A stretch of DNA of 21,151 nt from the NCBI GenBank assembly GCA_934167445.1, contig CAKPKJ010000011.1, positions 1-21,151 on the forward strand, given 5' to 3'. A program made the translations under genes and the position numbers. The notes below the pieces were generated by a model. That model was given only the letters and a program-made list of their open reading frames with translations, searched no databases and had not been told where the DNA came from. Positions 13,362-21,146 of this stretch are shown in pieces. The stretch is from an uncultured Clostridia bacterium (GTDB lineage: Bacteria > Bacillota > Clostridia > TANB77 > CAG-508). Positions within the stretch are counted from its first letter, which is position 1. Each line of letters opens with the position of its first letter.

Positions 13362-15968
13362 TTAAATCCATTCTTTATATTTTTTTAAATAAACTTTTTT
13401 AGCAAATATTGCAACAATACAATATAAGAAAGTAACACCAAATATAAGAACTATATCAGAAAATTGCATAGGCACTAAACCTATCATAGCTCCTAACCCA
13501 GTAAATGGTACTAATAGACCAATTATAATCAAAGATATAGAAGAAATATAAACAGCTCTATGTGCATTACTTTGTATAAATGGTAATTTTGCAGTTCTAA
13601 TAATATGCATTCCAATCAAGTTAGAAACTATGCTATAACTAAACCAAATTGTTTGGAATAAAGCAGCTTCTCGTATATTAAAGAAAAACCATAAACAAGC
13701 AAAAACAACCATATCAAAACAAGAACTTAAAGGTCCCCAGAAAAACATGAAATGTTTTAGACTTTTTATATCTAACTTTTTAGGTTTTTGTAAATCTTCT
13801 TTATCAACATGGTCAAAAGGTAGAGTCATTTGACCAAAGTCATATAATAGACCTTCAACAAGTAATTGGATAGGTGTTTCAGGCAAAAATGGAAGTAATG
13901 CACTAGCAATAATAACAGACATAACCTCTCCAAAATTAAAGCTTGTTGCTAATTTTATATATTTCATTAAGTTTACAAATGTACGTCTACCTTCAGAAAC
14001 ACCATCTAATAAAACATTTAAATCTTTTTCTAACAGAATTATATCAGCAGATTCTTTGGCAATATCAACCGCTGTATCAACTGAAATTCCTACATCTGAA
14101 TTTGTAAGTGAAGGACTATCATTAATACCATCACCCATATATCCAACAATATTTCCTGCATCTTTTAAAAGTCTTACAATTCTAGCTTTTTGAATAGGAG
14201 ACAATTTAGCAAAAATGTTAGTTTTCTTCAATAATCTAAGTACAGCAGTGTCAGAAAGTTTATCTAATTGAGTTCCAAGAACTATTTTATTTGAATTTAT
14301 TCCAACTTTTGAGCAAATACATTTTGTAACTTCTGCATTATCACCTGTAAGTACAATAACTCTAATACCAGCCTGATTTAATTTTTTGATAGATTCTTTT
14401 GCAGATTCTTTTGGAGGATCTAAAAATCCAATAAAACCAAGTAATACCATATTTTTTTCATCACTAACACCAAATGTCTCGTTTTGCAAAATATCATTTT
14501 TTTGACAAACAGCTACAACTCTTAAGCCATCTTCATTTAATTTACGACTAATTTTTCTAATATTGTCTTTTATAGATTTTGTAATAGGTTCAACTTGACC
14601 ATCGTTGTCAACAAGTGTACAAATATTTAAAATTTCCTCAACAGCACCTTTTGTAATCATTTGCTTTTTAGAACCATCACTAACAATTACAGACAAACGT
14701 CTACGAGCAAAATCAAAAGGAATTTCGTCCACCTTTTTATATGTTTCTCTAAAATTTCCTAGACCATTTTCAATTCCTCTTTTTATAACAGCTTCATCAA
14801 TATTTCCCTTTAAACCTGTTTGAAAAAATGCGTTAAGAAAGGCATGTTTTAAAACTCTTAAATCTTCTTCACCTTTAATATTTAAATATTTTTCTAACAC
14901 AATTTTATCTTCTGTTAAAGTTCCTGTTTTATCAGTACATAAAATGTTCATAGCACCAAAGTTTTGTATAGAGTCCAATTTTTTTACAATAGTTTTTTTC
15001 TTAGACATTCTTACAGCACCTTTTGATAAACTTGAAGATAAAATAACAGGTAATAGCAAAGGGGTAATTCCAATTGCAATTGCAACAGCAAATGTAAATG
15101 CAGTAATTGCACTATGTTTCCAAGCTGTTAGTAAAAATACAATAGGAATCAATACCAACATAAATTTAATCAATAATCTACTAATATTTTCAATTCCTTT
15201 TTGAAATGCAGTTTTTGGTTTTCCTTGTGTTAGTGTATGAGCAATTTTTCCAAAATATGTAGAATCAGCTGTTTTTATAACAACACCTTTTGCACTTCCA
15301 GAAATAACATTAGTGCCCATAAAACAAATTGTATCTAAATCTGATATGCTATCTAAATCATTAATAGAAAGTTCAGATTCAACTGATTTTTTAACACTAT
15401 CAGATTCACCTGTTAAAGCTGATTGACCAACATATAAATCTTTGGATTCAATAATTCTTAAATCAGCTGGAATCATACTACCAGCTGAAAGAGTAACAAT
15501 ATCACCTAAAGTTACTTCTTTAATAGGTATTTGAACTTCTTTACCATTTCTTATTACAGATGTAGTTATTGCAACTAATTGTTTTAATTGTTCAGCAGCT
15601 TTGTTAGAACGATATTCTTCAAAAAAGTCTAACAATGTACTTGCTGTAACTAAAATAGCTATAACAATAATATTTGCATAACTAGGTGTTTCAGGCAAGT
15701 AAACATCTGTATAACATAAAATTGCAACAATTCCTAATAAAATACAATTAAATGGTGAAAACAAACTATCTAGAAAATAGCTGTACCATCTTTTAGGTTT
15801 TGCTTGCTTAATCTCATTTAATCCAAGTTTTTCAATTTTCTTGGTTGCTTGAGTATCAGATAATCCATTTGGATTAACCTTATAATTTTTAATAAATTCA
15901 TCTCTAGGCAAAGTACATTCTTCGCCATACATTTTTGCGACATCTACTTCTTCTTTAGTATTTGCCAA
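13362..15968 (-). CDS. P-type ATPase of the P3B (MgtA/MgtB-like) family with altered ion-site motifs
   Basis: An 868-residue membrane pump. The actuator domain has SALTGES; the P domain has CTDKTGT with phosphorylated Asp346, plus VLTGDN and GYMGDGINDSPSL; about ten transmembrane segments follow the P3B layout. The closest relatives I recognise are MgtA/MgtB Mg2+ importers: LDSIQNFGAM next to the phosphorylation site and LPFDHVDKEDLQKP after M6 are characteristic. Two motifs deviate. M4 has TPLLLP (Leu304) where MgtA has TPEMLP, and M6 has VEGLLYD (Glu705, Gly706) where MgtA has QNLLYD. Substrate is therefore uncertain. I chose TTG 15968, 9 bases after GGAG (15978-15981); the frame is open to another TTG at 15983 that precedes this site. 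No regulator or MgtC is adjacent. Confidence 0.9.
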   Translation of the reverse strand: MANTKEEVDVAKMYGEECTLPRDEFIKNYKVNPNGLSDTQATKKIEKLGLNEIKQAKPKRWYSYFLDSLFSPFNCILLGIVAILCYTDVYLPETPSYANIIVIAILVTASTLLDFFEEYRSNKAAEQLKQLVAITTSVIRNGKEVQIPIKEVTLGDIVTLSAGSMIPADLRIIESKDLYVGQSALTGESDSVKKSVESELSINDLDSISDLDTICFMGTNVISGSAKGVVIKTADSTYFGKIAHTLTQGKPKTAFQKGIENISRLLIKFMLVLIPIVFLLTAWKHSAITAFTFAVAIAIGITPLLLPVILSSSLSKGAVRMSKKKTIVKKLDSIQNFGAMNILCTDKTGTLTEDKIVLEKYLNIKGEEDLRVLKHAFLNAFFQTGLKGNIDEAVIKRGIENGLGNFRETYKKVDEIPFDFARRRLSVIVSDGSKKQMITKGAVEEILNICTLVDNDGQVEPITKSIKDNIRKISRKLNEDGLRVVAVCQKNDILQNETFGVSDEKNMVLLGFIGFLDPPKESAKESIKKLNQAGIRVIVLTGDNAEVTKCICSKVGINSNKIVLGTQLDKLSDTAVLRLLKKTNIFAKLSPIQKARIVRLLKDAGNIVGYMGDGINDSPSLTNSDVGISVDTAVDIAKESADIILLEKDLNVLLDGVSEGRRTFVNLMKYIKLATSFNFGEVMSVIIASALLPFLPETPIQLLVEGLLYDFGQMTLPFDHVDKEDLQKPKKLDIKSLKHFMFFWGPLSSCFDMVVFACLWFFFNIREAALFQTIWFSYSIVSNLIGMHIIRTAKLPFIQSNAHRAVYISSISLIIIGLLVPFTGLGAMIGLVPMQFSDIVLIFGVTFLYCIVAIFAKKVYLKKYKEWI

Positions 15969-16004
15969 TTTTATCAACTCCAATCTTTTGTGAATATCAA
16001 TAGA

Positions 16005-16035
16005 ATTATACCACTATTAAATAAGAATGATACAA
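16005..16035 (-). promoter_or_regulatory. Promoter of the P-type ATPase gene
   Basis: On the - strand TATAAT (16010-16005) preceded by TGG (extended -10), with TTGTAT (16035-16030) 19 bases upstream. The spacer is long, but the extended -10 can compensate. The predicted leader is about 30 bases, with no room for an Mg2+ riboswitch. Confidence 0.5.
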
Positions 16036-16101
16036 AATATAGAAAAAAAATTAAAATAGTGATAATATATAAGTGAAAAACGTGAAAGGAATGAAGAAAA
16101 A

Positions 16102-16545
16102 ATGGAAGAAAGAGTTAGAGTTGCAGGAATAATAAAAATAAATGGTGGATATGCATTTATGCATAGAAAAAATGTAATAAAAAGAAAAGATTATCAAGAA
16201 TATTACACATTCCCAGGAGGAGGACTAGAAAAAGGGGAAACTACAGAAGAAGGCGTAATAAGAGAAATAAAAGAAGAATTTGGAATAACAATAAAGCCAA
16301 TAAAAAAATTATATGAAATGAAATCAGAAAAATTCAATCAAAAAGAAATATTTTTCTTATGTGAATATATAGAAGGAGAATTTGGAACAGGTGATGGCCC
16401 AGAATTTAACAATGATCCTAAATATATAGATAGCGGAGAATATTTGCCAGAAATTATAAAAGAAAGTGAAATTAAAAATTTATTGTTATTACCAACAGAA
16501 ATAAAAGAAAAATTTGTAGAGGATTTGGAAAACGGAAGAATATAG
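16102..16545 (+). CDS. Nudix hydrolase
   Basis: A 147-residue single-domain Nudix protein that hydrolyses a nucleoside diphosphate linked to another moiety. The Nudix box is complete: GGGLEKGETTEEGVIREIKEEFGI spans about residues 40-63 and contains the GxxxxxE...REUxEExGU pattern, where the REIKEEFG glutamates bind the metal. N-terminal strands (VRVAGIIKINGGYAFMHR) and a C-terminal helix complete the fold. Substrate cannot be read from the sequence; NTP sanitation or ADP-ribose-type substrates are possible. AAAGGA lies 11 bases before the ATG. An ATG at 16091 is out of frame. It is divergent from the P-type ATPase and monocistronic. Confidence 0.9.
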   Translation: MEERVRVAGIIKINGGYAFMHRKNVIKRKDYQEYYTFPGGGLEKGETTEEGVIREIKEEFGITIKPIKKLYEMKSEKFNQKEIFFLCEYIEGEFGTGDGPEFNNDPKYIDSGEYLPEIIKESEIKNLLLLPTEIKEKFVEDLENGRI

Positions 16546-16650
16546 ATAATGAGATTAACAAAATTATTAAATGACTAATTTTCCACAATAGAGATTTAAG
16601 CTATAAAAAGAAAAAAACTTATTTGCACTTTAATCTACCATAATCAGCAT

Positions 16651-16710
16651 AAACAATGATAAAAAGCAGAAATACGATTAAAAAATCGGACTTTTGCTTT
16701 TTTATTGTTT
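16651..16710. terminator. Long imperfect terminator hairpin in the 16546-16779 gap
   Basis: AAACAAT (16651-16657) pairs with ATTGTTT (16704-16710); inside, AAAAAGCA pairs with TGCTTTTT and CGATT with AATCG, with a few mismatches. The T-run after GC pairs suits the + strand Nudix gene. Nothing else is apparent in this gap. Confidence 0.6.
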
Positions 16711-16779
16711 AATAAAATGTAGTTATAAAAAATGCATAAGACTATTAATATTTATTCATATTATTAAATAAATTTAATT

Positions 16780-16811
16780 TGGCTCCTCTTGTTGGACTCG
16801 AACCAACAGCC
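16780..16811 (-). pseudogene. 3' fragment of a tRNA gene, probably tRNA-Asn
   Basis: On the - strand the fragment reads GGCTGTTGGTTCGAGTCC then AACAAGAGGAGCCA. It contains a perfect T-arm (GTTGG, loop TTCGAGT, CCAAC), the 3' acceptor strand AAGAGGA, discriminator G and an encoded CCA. The matching 5' half (acceptor TCCTCTT, D-arm, anticodon arm) is absent upstream, where feoB begins instead. The G discriminator with an acceptor that would start TCC resembles tRNA-Asn of Bacillota; this identity is inferred. tRNA 3' ends are common attachment sites of integrative elements, so this may be an att scar. Confidence 0.65.
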
Positions 16812-16817
16812 TATAGG

Positions 16818-18783
16818 TCAAACTATAATATTATAAATTAATGTAGTAAACATACAAATTATGATGCCACAAAGTGTAGGCAAGATAAAGCTTAGACCAA
16901 CCCATTTCCAACTACCAGTTTCTTTTTTTATTGTAAGCAAAGTAGTAGCACAAGGAAAGTGTAAACAAGTAAAAATCATAACATTAAGAGCAGTTAATAA
17001 AGTCCAGCCATTATTAGCTAAAATTTGACCAATAGAAAATGTATCATCTAAATTTACTAGTGAAGTACCACCAAGATAACACATTAAAATAATAGGTAGA
17101 ACAATTTCGTTTGCAGGAATACCAAAAACAAAAGCAGTTAAAATATATCCATCTAATCCAATAAGTTTGGCTAAAGGTTCAAGAAAATTAGCCACAATTG
17201 AAAGCAAACTTGTGCCATTTATTCCAATATTTGCAAATAACCAAATAATGAGGCCAGCAGGAGCTGCAACACAAATGGCTCTGCCAAGTACAAAAATAGT
17301 TCTATCAAAAATTGAACGGATAAATATTTTGCCAAATTGAGGTTTTCTGTAAGGTGGTAATTCTAAAATAAACGAAGAAGGCATACCTTTTAGAATTGTT
17401 TTAGAAAGAATTTTTGATACTAATAATGTACAAAAAATTCCGAGTAAAATTACTAAAATAACTGCAAGTGTAGATATAATAGAAGCTCCAATACCATTCA
17501 TAGAACCTGCGATAAATATAGTTGCAACAGAAATTAAAAATGGAAATCTACCATTACAAGGAACAAAGTTATTGGTTAAAATTGCAATTAATTTTTCTCT
17601 AGGAGAGCTAAAAATCCTACATCCAGTTACACCAGCAGCATTACAACCAAAGCCCATACACATAGTTATTGCTTGTTTTCCATTACAACAACATTTCTTA
17701 AAAAATCCATCCATATTAAAGGCAATTCTAGGTAAGTACCCTAAATCTTCCATAAAAGTAAACAATGGAAAAAATATAGCCATAGGTGGGAGCATTACAG
17801 CAATAATCCATGTTAATGTTTGATAAATACCGTTTATACACATACTGGAAAGCCAATTTGGAAAATGCAAATAATTAGCTACAAATACTAATTTTTCTTG
17901 AATCCAACTAAACATCATAAATAATGCCTGAGAAGGATAATTTGCACCAACAATTGTAATCCAAAAGATTAATCCTAAAAATAGTAACATTATAGGAAAT
18001 CCCCATATCTTAGATGTTAATATCTTATCAATTTTTCTATCTCTTTTTGAATATGCAGAATCTTCAAAAGTACAAACTTCTTTACATATTTTTTCAGCAT
18101 ATTTCATAATTGCAGAAATAACAATATCATCATCTTTAACAGAAATTAGTTTACCAGAAACATCAGACTTTGCATTTTTCTTATTTAAAATCAACTTGTC
18201 ATCCATATCAGATTTTAAATCAGTGATTTTACTAGATAAGCAATCTGTTTCAACTGAATAATCAACTGGTATTGGATTAGGAATAATTTCCTTTGTACAA
18301 ACTTTTAATATGGTATTCATTAAATTATCAAGTGTATGCTTTTTTCTTGCAATAGTTCCTACTACCGGAATACCAAGTAATTTGGAAAGTTTTTTAAAAT
18401 CAATTTTAATTTTTTTCTTTTTAGCTTCATCTAATAAATTTACACAAAGAATAACATTAGGTGTTATTTCCATAATTTGAAATACCAAATTCAAATTTCT
18501 TTCTAAACAAGTAGCATCAACAACTACAACAGTAGCATCTGAATTATTAGAACAAATATGATTACGAGCAATTTCTTCTTCTTCAGAATTATATATAATT
18601 GAATATGTACCAGGAATGTCAACAAATGTAAAAGTATTATTTTTAAAATTGCAAATACCAGTGGCATTGCCAACAGTTTTTCCGAGTCCAATTACCAGTG
18701 TGTTGATGCATTCCTGTTAAATTATTAAAAATAGTAGATTTTCCAACATTAGGGTTACCGGCTAATGTAATTGTATAGTTCAT
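16818..18783 (-). pseudogene. feoB: FeoB ferrous iron transporter, one-base frameshift in the G domain
   Basis: ATG 18783 follows AAGGTGA and opens MNYTITLAGNPNVGKST (P-loop G1, residues 9-17) and the FeoB switch-I segment TGMHQHTGNWT. An extra base at about 18684 (C on the coding strand) then shifts the frame, which stops after 46 codons. Removing it restores GKTVGNATG, G3 DIPGTYS, G4 NLLDEA and the complete membrane part, giving a 654-residue FeoB. The downstream frame contains the Fe2+ channel region: FWITIVGANYP, the GFGCNAAGVTGCR gate segment, and FGIPANEIVLPI. The product imports Fe2+ with GTPase control and works with FeoA. Either the gene is broken, the base is a sequencing error, or a +1 shift at the rare CGG codon rescues it. 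No second feoB is visible. The stop TGA (16818) abuts the tRNA fragment. Confidence 0.88.
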
Positions 18784-18865
18784 ATTATTAATCACCTTCT
18801 TATTAAATAAAAAATTTCTAACAATTAATAATATGAAAGATTAGCCAAAAAAGATAATAAAATAT

Positions 18866-18901
18866 AAAAAAAAGACAGCGCCATATATTAATATGACGCT
18901 G
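18866..18901 (-). terminator. Intrinsic terminator of the small gene between feoA and feoB
   Basis: On the - strand CAGCGTCATAT (18901-18891) pairs with ATATGGCGCTG (18886-18876) with one G-U pair, followed within two bases by eight T (18873-18866). It sits 9 bases after the stop codon of the small gene and upstream of feoB, so feoB probably needs its own promoter or read-through. Confidence 0.8.
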
Positions 18902-18909
18902 CGTAGTGA

Positions 18910-19107
18910 TTAGGCCTTATCCTCCACACGATAATTGAAACCAATAGTGATGTACACTTTCTGATCAGGTGAAGGTTGTGGATCACTGTAAGCACGGACA
19001 TAGTCCTGATACTTAGCTTTGTGGGCCTTATCAAAAGCTTCCACAGCTTTTAAAGCCTCTGCCATAGAGTTACACTTTATGACTTCCATTTCTTGTTTAA
19101 GCGACAT
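18910..19107 (-). CDS. Unrecognised 65-residue protein in a self-contained unit
   Basis: The ATG at 19107 follows GGAG (19113-19116) at 5 bases; a GTG at 19122 is possible but less likely. The protein has no signal peptide or membrane helix. It begins MSLKQEMEVIKCNSMAEAL, continues with an Ala/Lys-rich amphipathic helix (ALKAVEAFDKAHKAKYQDYV), then a Pro-rich turn (SDPQPSPDQK) and a beta-strand-like end (VYITIGFNYRVE). A small helix-plus-sheet cytoplasmic fold is likely. The gene is about 41% G+C by count, clearly above its neighbours, and uses codons such as CGG, GCC and CAC that they avoid. It has its own consensus-like promoter and terminator. It does not resemble FeoC. I do not recognise the family; horizontal acquisition is a reasonable inference. 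Confidence 0.7.
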   Translation of the reverse strand: MSLKQEMEVIKCNSMAEALKAVEAFDKAHKAKYQDYVRAYSDPQPSPDQKVYITIGFNYRVEDKA

Positions 19108-19144
19108 AACAACTCCAATCACTAAAAAAATATGTCGTAAAACA

Positions 19145-19173
19145 ATTATATCACAAATTTAGCCATAAATCAA
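19145..19173 (-). promoter_or_regulatory. Promoter of the 65-residue protein gene
   Basis: On the - strand TTGATT (19173-19168), 17-base spacer, TATAAT (19150-19145) extended by TGA. The -35 box overlaps the feoA stop codon. Confidence 0.65.
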
Positions 19174-19406
19174 AAATTTATTAAAATAGAAGAAGAATCT
19201 TCATTTCTAATAGCAATTAAAGTATTTCTAAACCAATAAGCTCTAATACCAGAAGAAGGACTTTCTAGAACTGGAGTGACAAAAGTATTTTGAGTGAGTC
19301 CTAAATCTAAAAGACGTCTTTTGATAGTGGCATTACAAGCTAGACTGTTGATTTTTCCCTCAATATTTAGAGGCAAATTATTTAATGTATTTATATTGTA
19401 TTTCAT
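19170..19406 (-). CDS. feoA: FeoA, ferrous iron transport accessory protein
   Basis: A 78-residue SH3-like FeoA domain protein, the usual length. The diagnostic pattern is RRLLDLGLTQNTFVTPVLESP, followed by the strand IRAYWFRNTLIAIRNEDSSSILI, which matches the FeoA 'RLxDLGLxxGxxV...G....ALR..EAxxI' layout. FeoA is cytoplasmic and is thought to modulate the GTPase/transport activity of FeoB. ATG 19406 is preceded by AGGTGA about 5 bases upstream. It heads the feo locus; the small gene and feoB follow on the same strand. No clear Fur box could be picked out in the upstream 190 bases, which are extremely AT-rich. One oddity: the usual Gly in 'LGLxxG' is Asn (LGLTQN). Confidence 0.9.
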   Translation of the reverse strand: MKYNINTLNNLPLNIEGKINSLACNATIKRRLLDLGLTQNTFVTPVLESPSSGIRAYWFRNTLIAIRNEDSSSILINF

Positions 19407-19603
19407 AATATCACCTAAAATCCTATAATATATTATATTTTATCAAAAAATAAATGTTACTATTGACAAATTTCTTTACTTATGAAAAAATTTACAAGGT
19501 AGTTTTATAACTAAACAAATATTTAAAAGGAAAAATGAACTTACTTATAAGTATAAAATTAGTGGTTCTGATTTGATCTTTAGAAGAAAGGAAGAAAGTT
19601 GAA

Positions 19604-20065
19604 ATGAAAAAAGTAAGAGGATTTGAAATTGCAAAAGGATTTGAAAATAAAGGAATTAATTTACCAGAAAGAAAAACAAAATATTCAGCAGGATATGATG
19701 TTGAAGCTGCAGAAGACACAGTAATTCCAAGTTTTAAGAAAGGAATGGCTCCAACATTAATAAAAACAGGAATAAAAGCATATATGCAAGATGATGAAGT
19801 TTTAATGTTATATAACAGAAGTTCCAACCCAAAAAAGAAAGGACTAATATTAGCTAATAGTGTAGGAGTTATTGACAAAGATTATTATGGAAATCCTGAT
19901 AATGATGGACATATAATGTTTGCATTCTACAATATAAAAGATGAAGACACAGTAATAAAAAAAGGAGAGGCTATAGGACAAGTTGTTTTTCAAAAATATT
20001 TTATTTCTGATGATGATGCAGCAGAAGGAGAAAGAATGGGAGGATTTGGTTCAACCAATAAATAG
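19604..20065 (+). CDS. dut: dUTP diphosphatase (dUTPase)
   Basis: Trimeric-type dUTPase, 153 residues, which hydrolyses dUTP to dUMP and pyrophosphate, keeping uracil out of DNA and feeding dTMP synthesis. All five motifs are visible: I SAGYDVEAAED (residues about 28-38), II RSSNPKKKGLILANS, III GVIDKDYYGN with the catalytic Asp, IV IKKGEAIGQVVF, and V ERMGGFGSTNK at the C-terminus, the flexible arm that covers the active site. ATG 19604 is preceded by GAAGAAAGGAAGAAAG. It is a monocistronic gene divergent from feoA; the 197-base gap holds TTGACA at 19463 but no good matching -10 box, and a TACTTATAAGTA palindrome at 19542. Motif V has Met where RGxGGFGST is usual, a minor change. Confidence 0.95.
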   Translation: MKKVRGFEIAKGFENKGINLPERKTKYSAGYDVEAAEDTVIPSFKKGMAPTLIKTGIKAYMQDDEVLMLYNRSSNPKKKGLILANSVGVIDKDYYGNPDNDGHIMFAFYNIKDEDTVIKKGEAIGQVVFQKYFISDDDAAEGERMGGFGSTNK

Positions 20066-20145
20066 TAAAAAAATATTTTTTGAAATAATATAAAGAATGA
20101 AAGTGCTGAAAACAAAGGGTTTGATAAATAATATACATAAATTGT

Positions 20146-20181
20146 ACTAAAAAAGGGCTTTGACTTTTGCCCTTTTTTAGT
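20146..20181 (+). terminator. Terminator of dut
   Basis: ACTAAAAAAGGGC (20146-20158) pairs perfectly with GCCCTTTTTTAGT (20169-20181) around a 10-base loop, with the T-run inside the 3' arm. The -35 box of the next promoter lies in the loop. Confidence 0.85.
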
Positions 20182-20188
20182 GTATAAT
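20160..20188 (+). promoter_or_regulatory. Promoter of the CarD-family gene, interleaved with the dut terminator
   Basis: TTGACT (20160-20165) in the terminator loop, 17-base spacer formed by the 3' arm, and TATAAT (20183-20188) two bases after the stem. Start expected near 20195, giving a leader of about 100 bases. Confidence 0.65.
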
Positions 20189-20207
20189 AAATATGGTTAA
20201 AAAATCC

Positions 20208-20248
20208 AATAAAGTTATTTTAAAACATAATTTTATAATAACTTTATT
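20208..20248 (+). promoter_or_regulatory. Leader hairpin with T-run upstream of the CarD-family gene
   Basis: AATAAAGTTATT (20208-20219) pairs perfectly with AATAACTTTATT (20237-20248), 17-base loop, followed by ATCTTTTTTC. It lies inside the predicted leader and looks like a weak terminator or attenuator. The stem has a single G-C pair, so stability would be low. Confidence 0.4.
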
Positions 20249-20294
20249 ATCTTTTTTCGCCGAAAATATATAATGCTGAAAGGAGTTGACTTAC

Positions 20295-20858
20295 ATGTTT
20301 AATGTAGGGGACAAAATAGTGTATCCTATGCATGGTGCAGGGGTAATTGATTCAATAGAAGAAAAAAATATTTTAGGGGAGAAACAATCTTATTACATAT
20401 TAAAAATGCCAGGAGAAGTTAAAGTAATGGTACCAACAGCAAAGGCAGAAGAAGTAGGTGTAAGAAATATTATAGATAAAAATTCAGCAGAAAAAGTTAT
20501 AGGAGTCCTAGAACAAGATGAAACTGCAATGGATAAAAATTGGAACAAAAGATATAGAGACAATATGGATAAAATGAAAAGTGGGGACATTTATGAAATT
20601 GCAGATGTAGTAAGAAACTTAAGCTTTAAACAAAAAGAAAAAGGACTATCTACAGGCGAAAAGAAAATGTTAAATAATGCTAAACAAATATTGGTAAGCG
20701 AATTAGTATTAGCAGAACACGCAAGCCAAGAAGAGGTAGAGCAATTAGTTGAAAATAAAATAAATACATCATTTAAGATGTTTAGAGCAGAAGATGTTCA
20801 ACCAGAAAGTGTTGTAAATAAATTTATTCCATTTGATGGAACTGGAACAGAACAATAA
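20295..20858 (+). CDS. CarD/CdnL-family transcription regulator
   Basis: A 187-residue protein. Residues 1-60 form the Tudor-like RNA-polymerase-interacting domain (MFNVGDKIVYPMHGAGVIDS, YYILKMPGEVKVMVPT), shared with the RNAP-binding region of TRCF/Mfd. The rest is a helical DNA-contacting domain (NKRYRDNMDKMKSGDIYEIA, VVRNLSFKQKEKGLSTGEKKML, NAKQILVSELVLAEH), including the 'GLSTGEKKML' stretch typical of the family. CarD proteins bind the RNAP beta subunit and affect open-complex stability. ATG 20295 is chosen because AAGGAG (20279-20284) is 10 bases upstream; the in-frame TTG at 20286 is too close. It has its own promoter and a short AT-rich leader. Confidence 0.93.
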   Translation: MFNVGDKIVYPMHGAGVIDSIEEKNILGEKQSYYILKMPGEVKVMVPTAKAEEVGVRNIIDKNSAEKVIGVLEQDETAMDKNWNKRYRDNMDKMKSGDIYEIADVVRNLSFKQKEKGLSTGEKKMLNNAKQILVSELVLAEHASQEEVEQLVENKINTSFKMFRAEDVQPESVVNKFIPFDGTGTEQ

Positions 20859-20861
20859 AAG

Positions 20862-20889
20862 TTAGAGGTATATTTTTATATACCTCTAA
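20862..20889. terminator. Hairpin behind the CarD-family gene
   Basis: TTAGAGGTATAT (20862-20873) pairs perfectly with ATATACCTCTAA (20878-20889) around TTTT. No T-run follows on the + strand, so this is either a weak terminator or a 3'-end stabilising hairpin. Confidence 0.5.
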
Positions 20890-20990
20890 AACAAAATTAA
20901 AATAAAATATGAATTGTAAAAGTCAAACCAAATTTGTAAAACTAAAATAGATTATAGTTAAAATAAATTCAAAAAATATCGAAAGAAGTA

Positions 20991-21019
20991 TTGACAAATT
21001 TTATTTACCATATTATAAT
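20991..21019 (+). promoter_or_regulatory. Consensus promoter of tRNA-Leu
   Basis: TTGACA (20991-20996), 17-base spacer, TATAAT (21014-21019): a perfect match to the housekeeping consensus, 40 bases ahead of the mature tRNA 5' end. Confidence 0.85.
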
Positions 21020-21058
21020 ATCAATTGTCGTAAGAAAAAATCCAATTCTTAAATAAAT

Positions 21059-21146
21059 GCAGATGTGGCGGAATTGGTAGACGCACAGGACTTAAAATCC
21101 TGCGGTTGAATAAACCGTGCCGGTTCGATTCCGGCCATCTGCACCA
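21059..21146 (+). tRNA. tRNA-Leu (anticodon UAA)
   Basis: Acceptor stem GCAGATG (21059-21065) pairs with CATCTGC (21136-21142), then A and an encoded CCA (21144-21146). D-arm contains GGCGGAATTGGTAGACGC. Anticodon stem CAGGA/TCCTG encloses the loop CTTAAAA with anticodon TAA at 21093-21095, reading UUA. A long variable arm (GCGGTTGAATAAACCGT) marks a class II tRNA, and the T-arm GCCGGTTCGATTCCGGC is perfect. UUA is expected to be the most used leucine codon in this AT-rich genome. Confidence 0.97.

Noticed and set aside
15984..16101. Mg2+ riboswitch ahead of the P-type ATPase
   Set aside because: The predicted leader is about 30 bases, far too short for an M-box or similar structure.
19407..19603. 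Fur box controlling feoA
   Set aside because: Only loosely matching AT-rich stretches are present; no convincing inverted GATAAT-type array could be distinguished from background.
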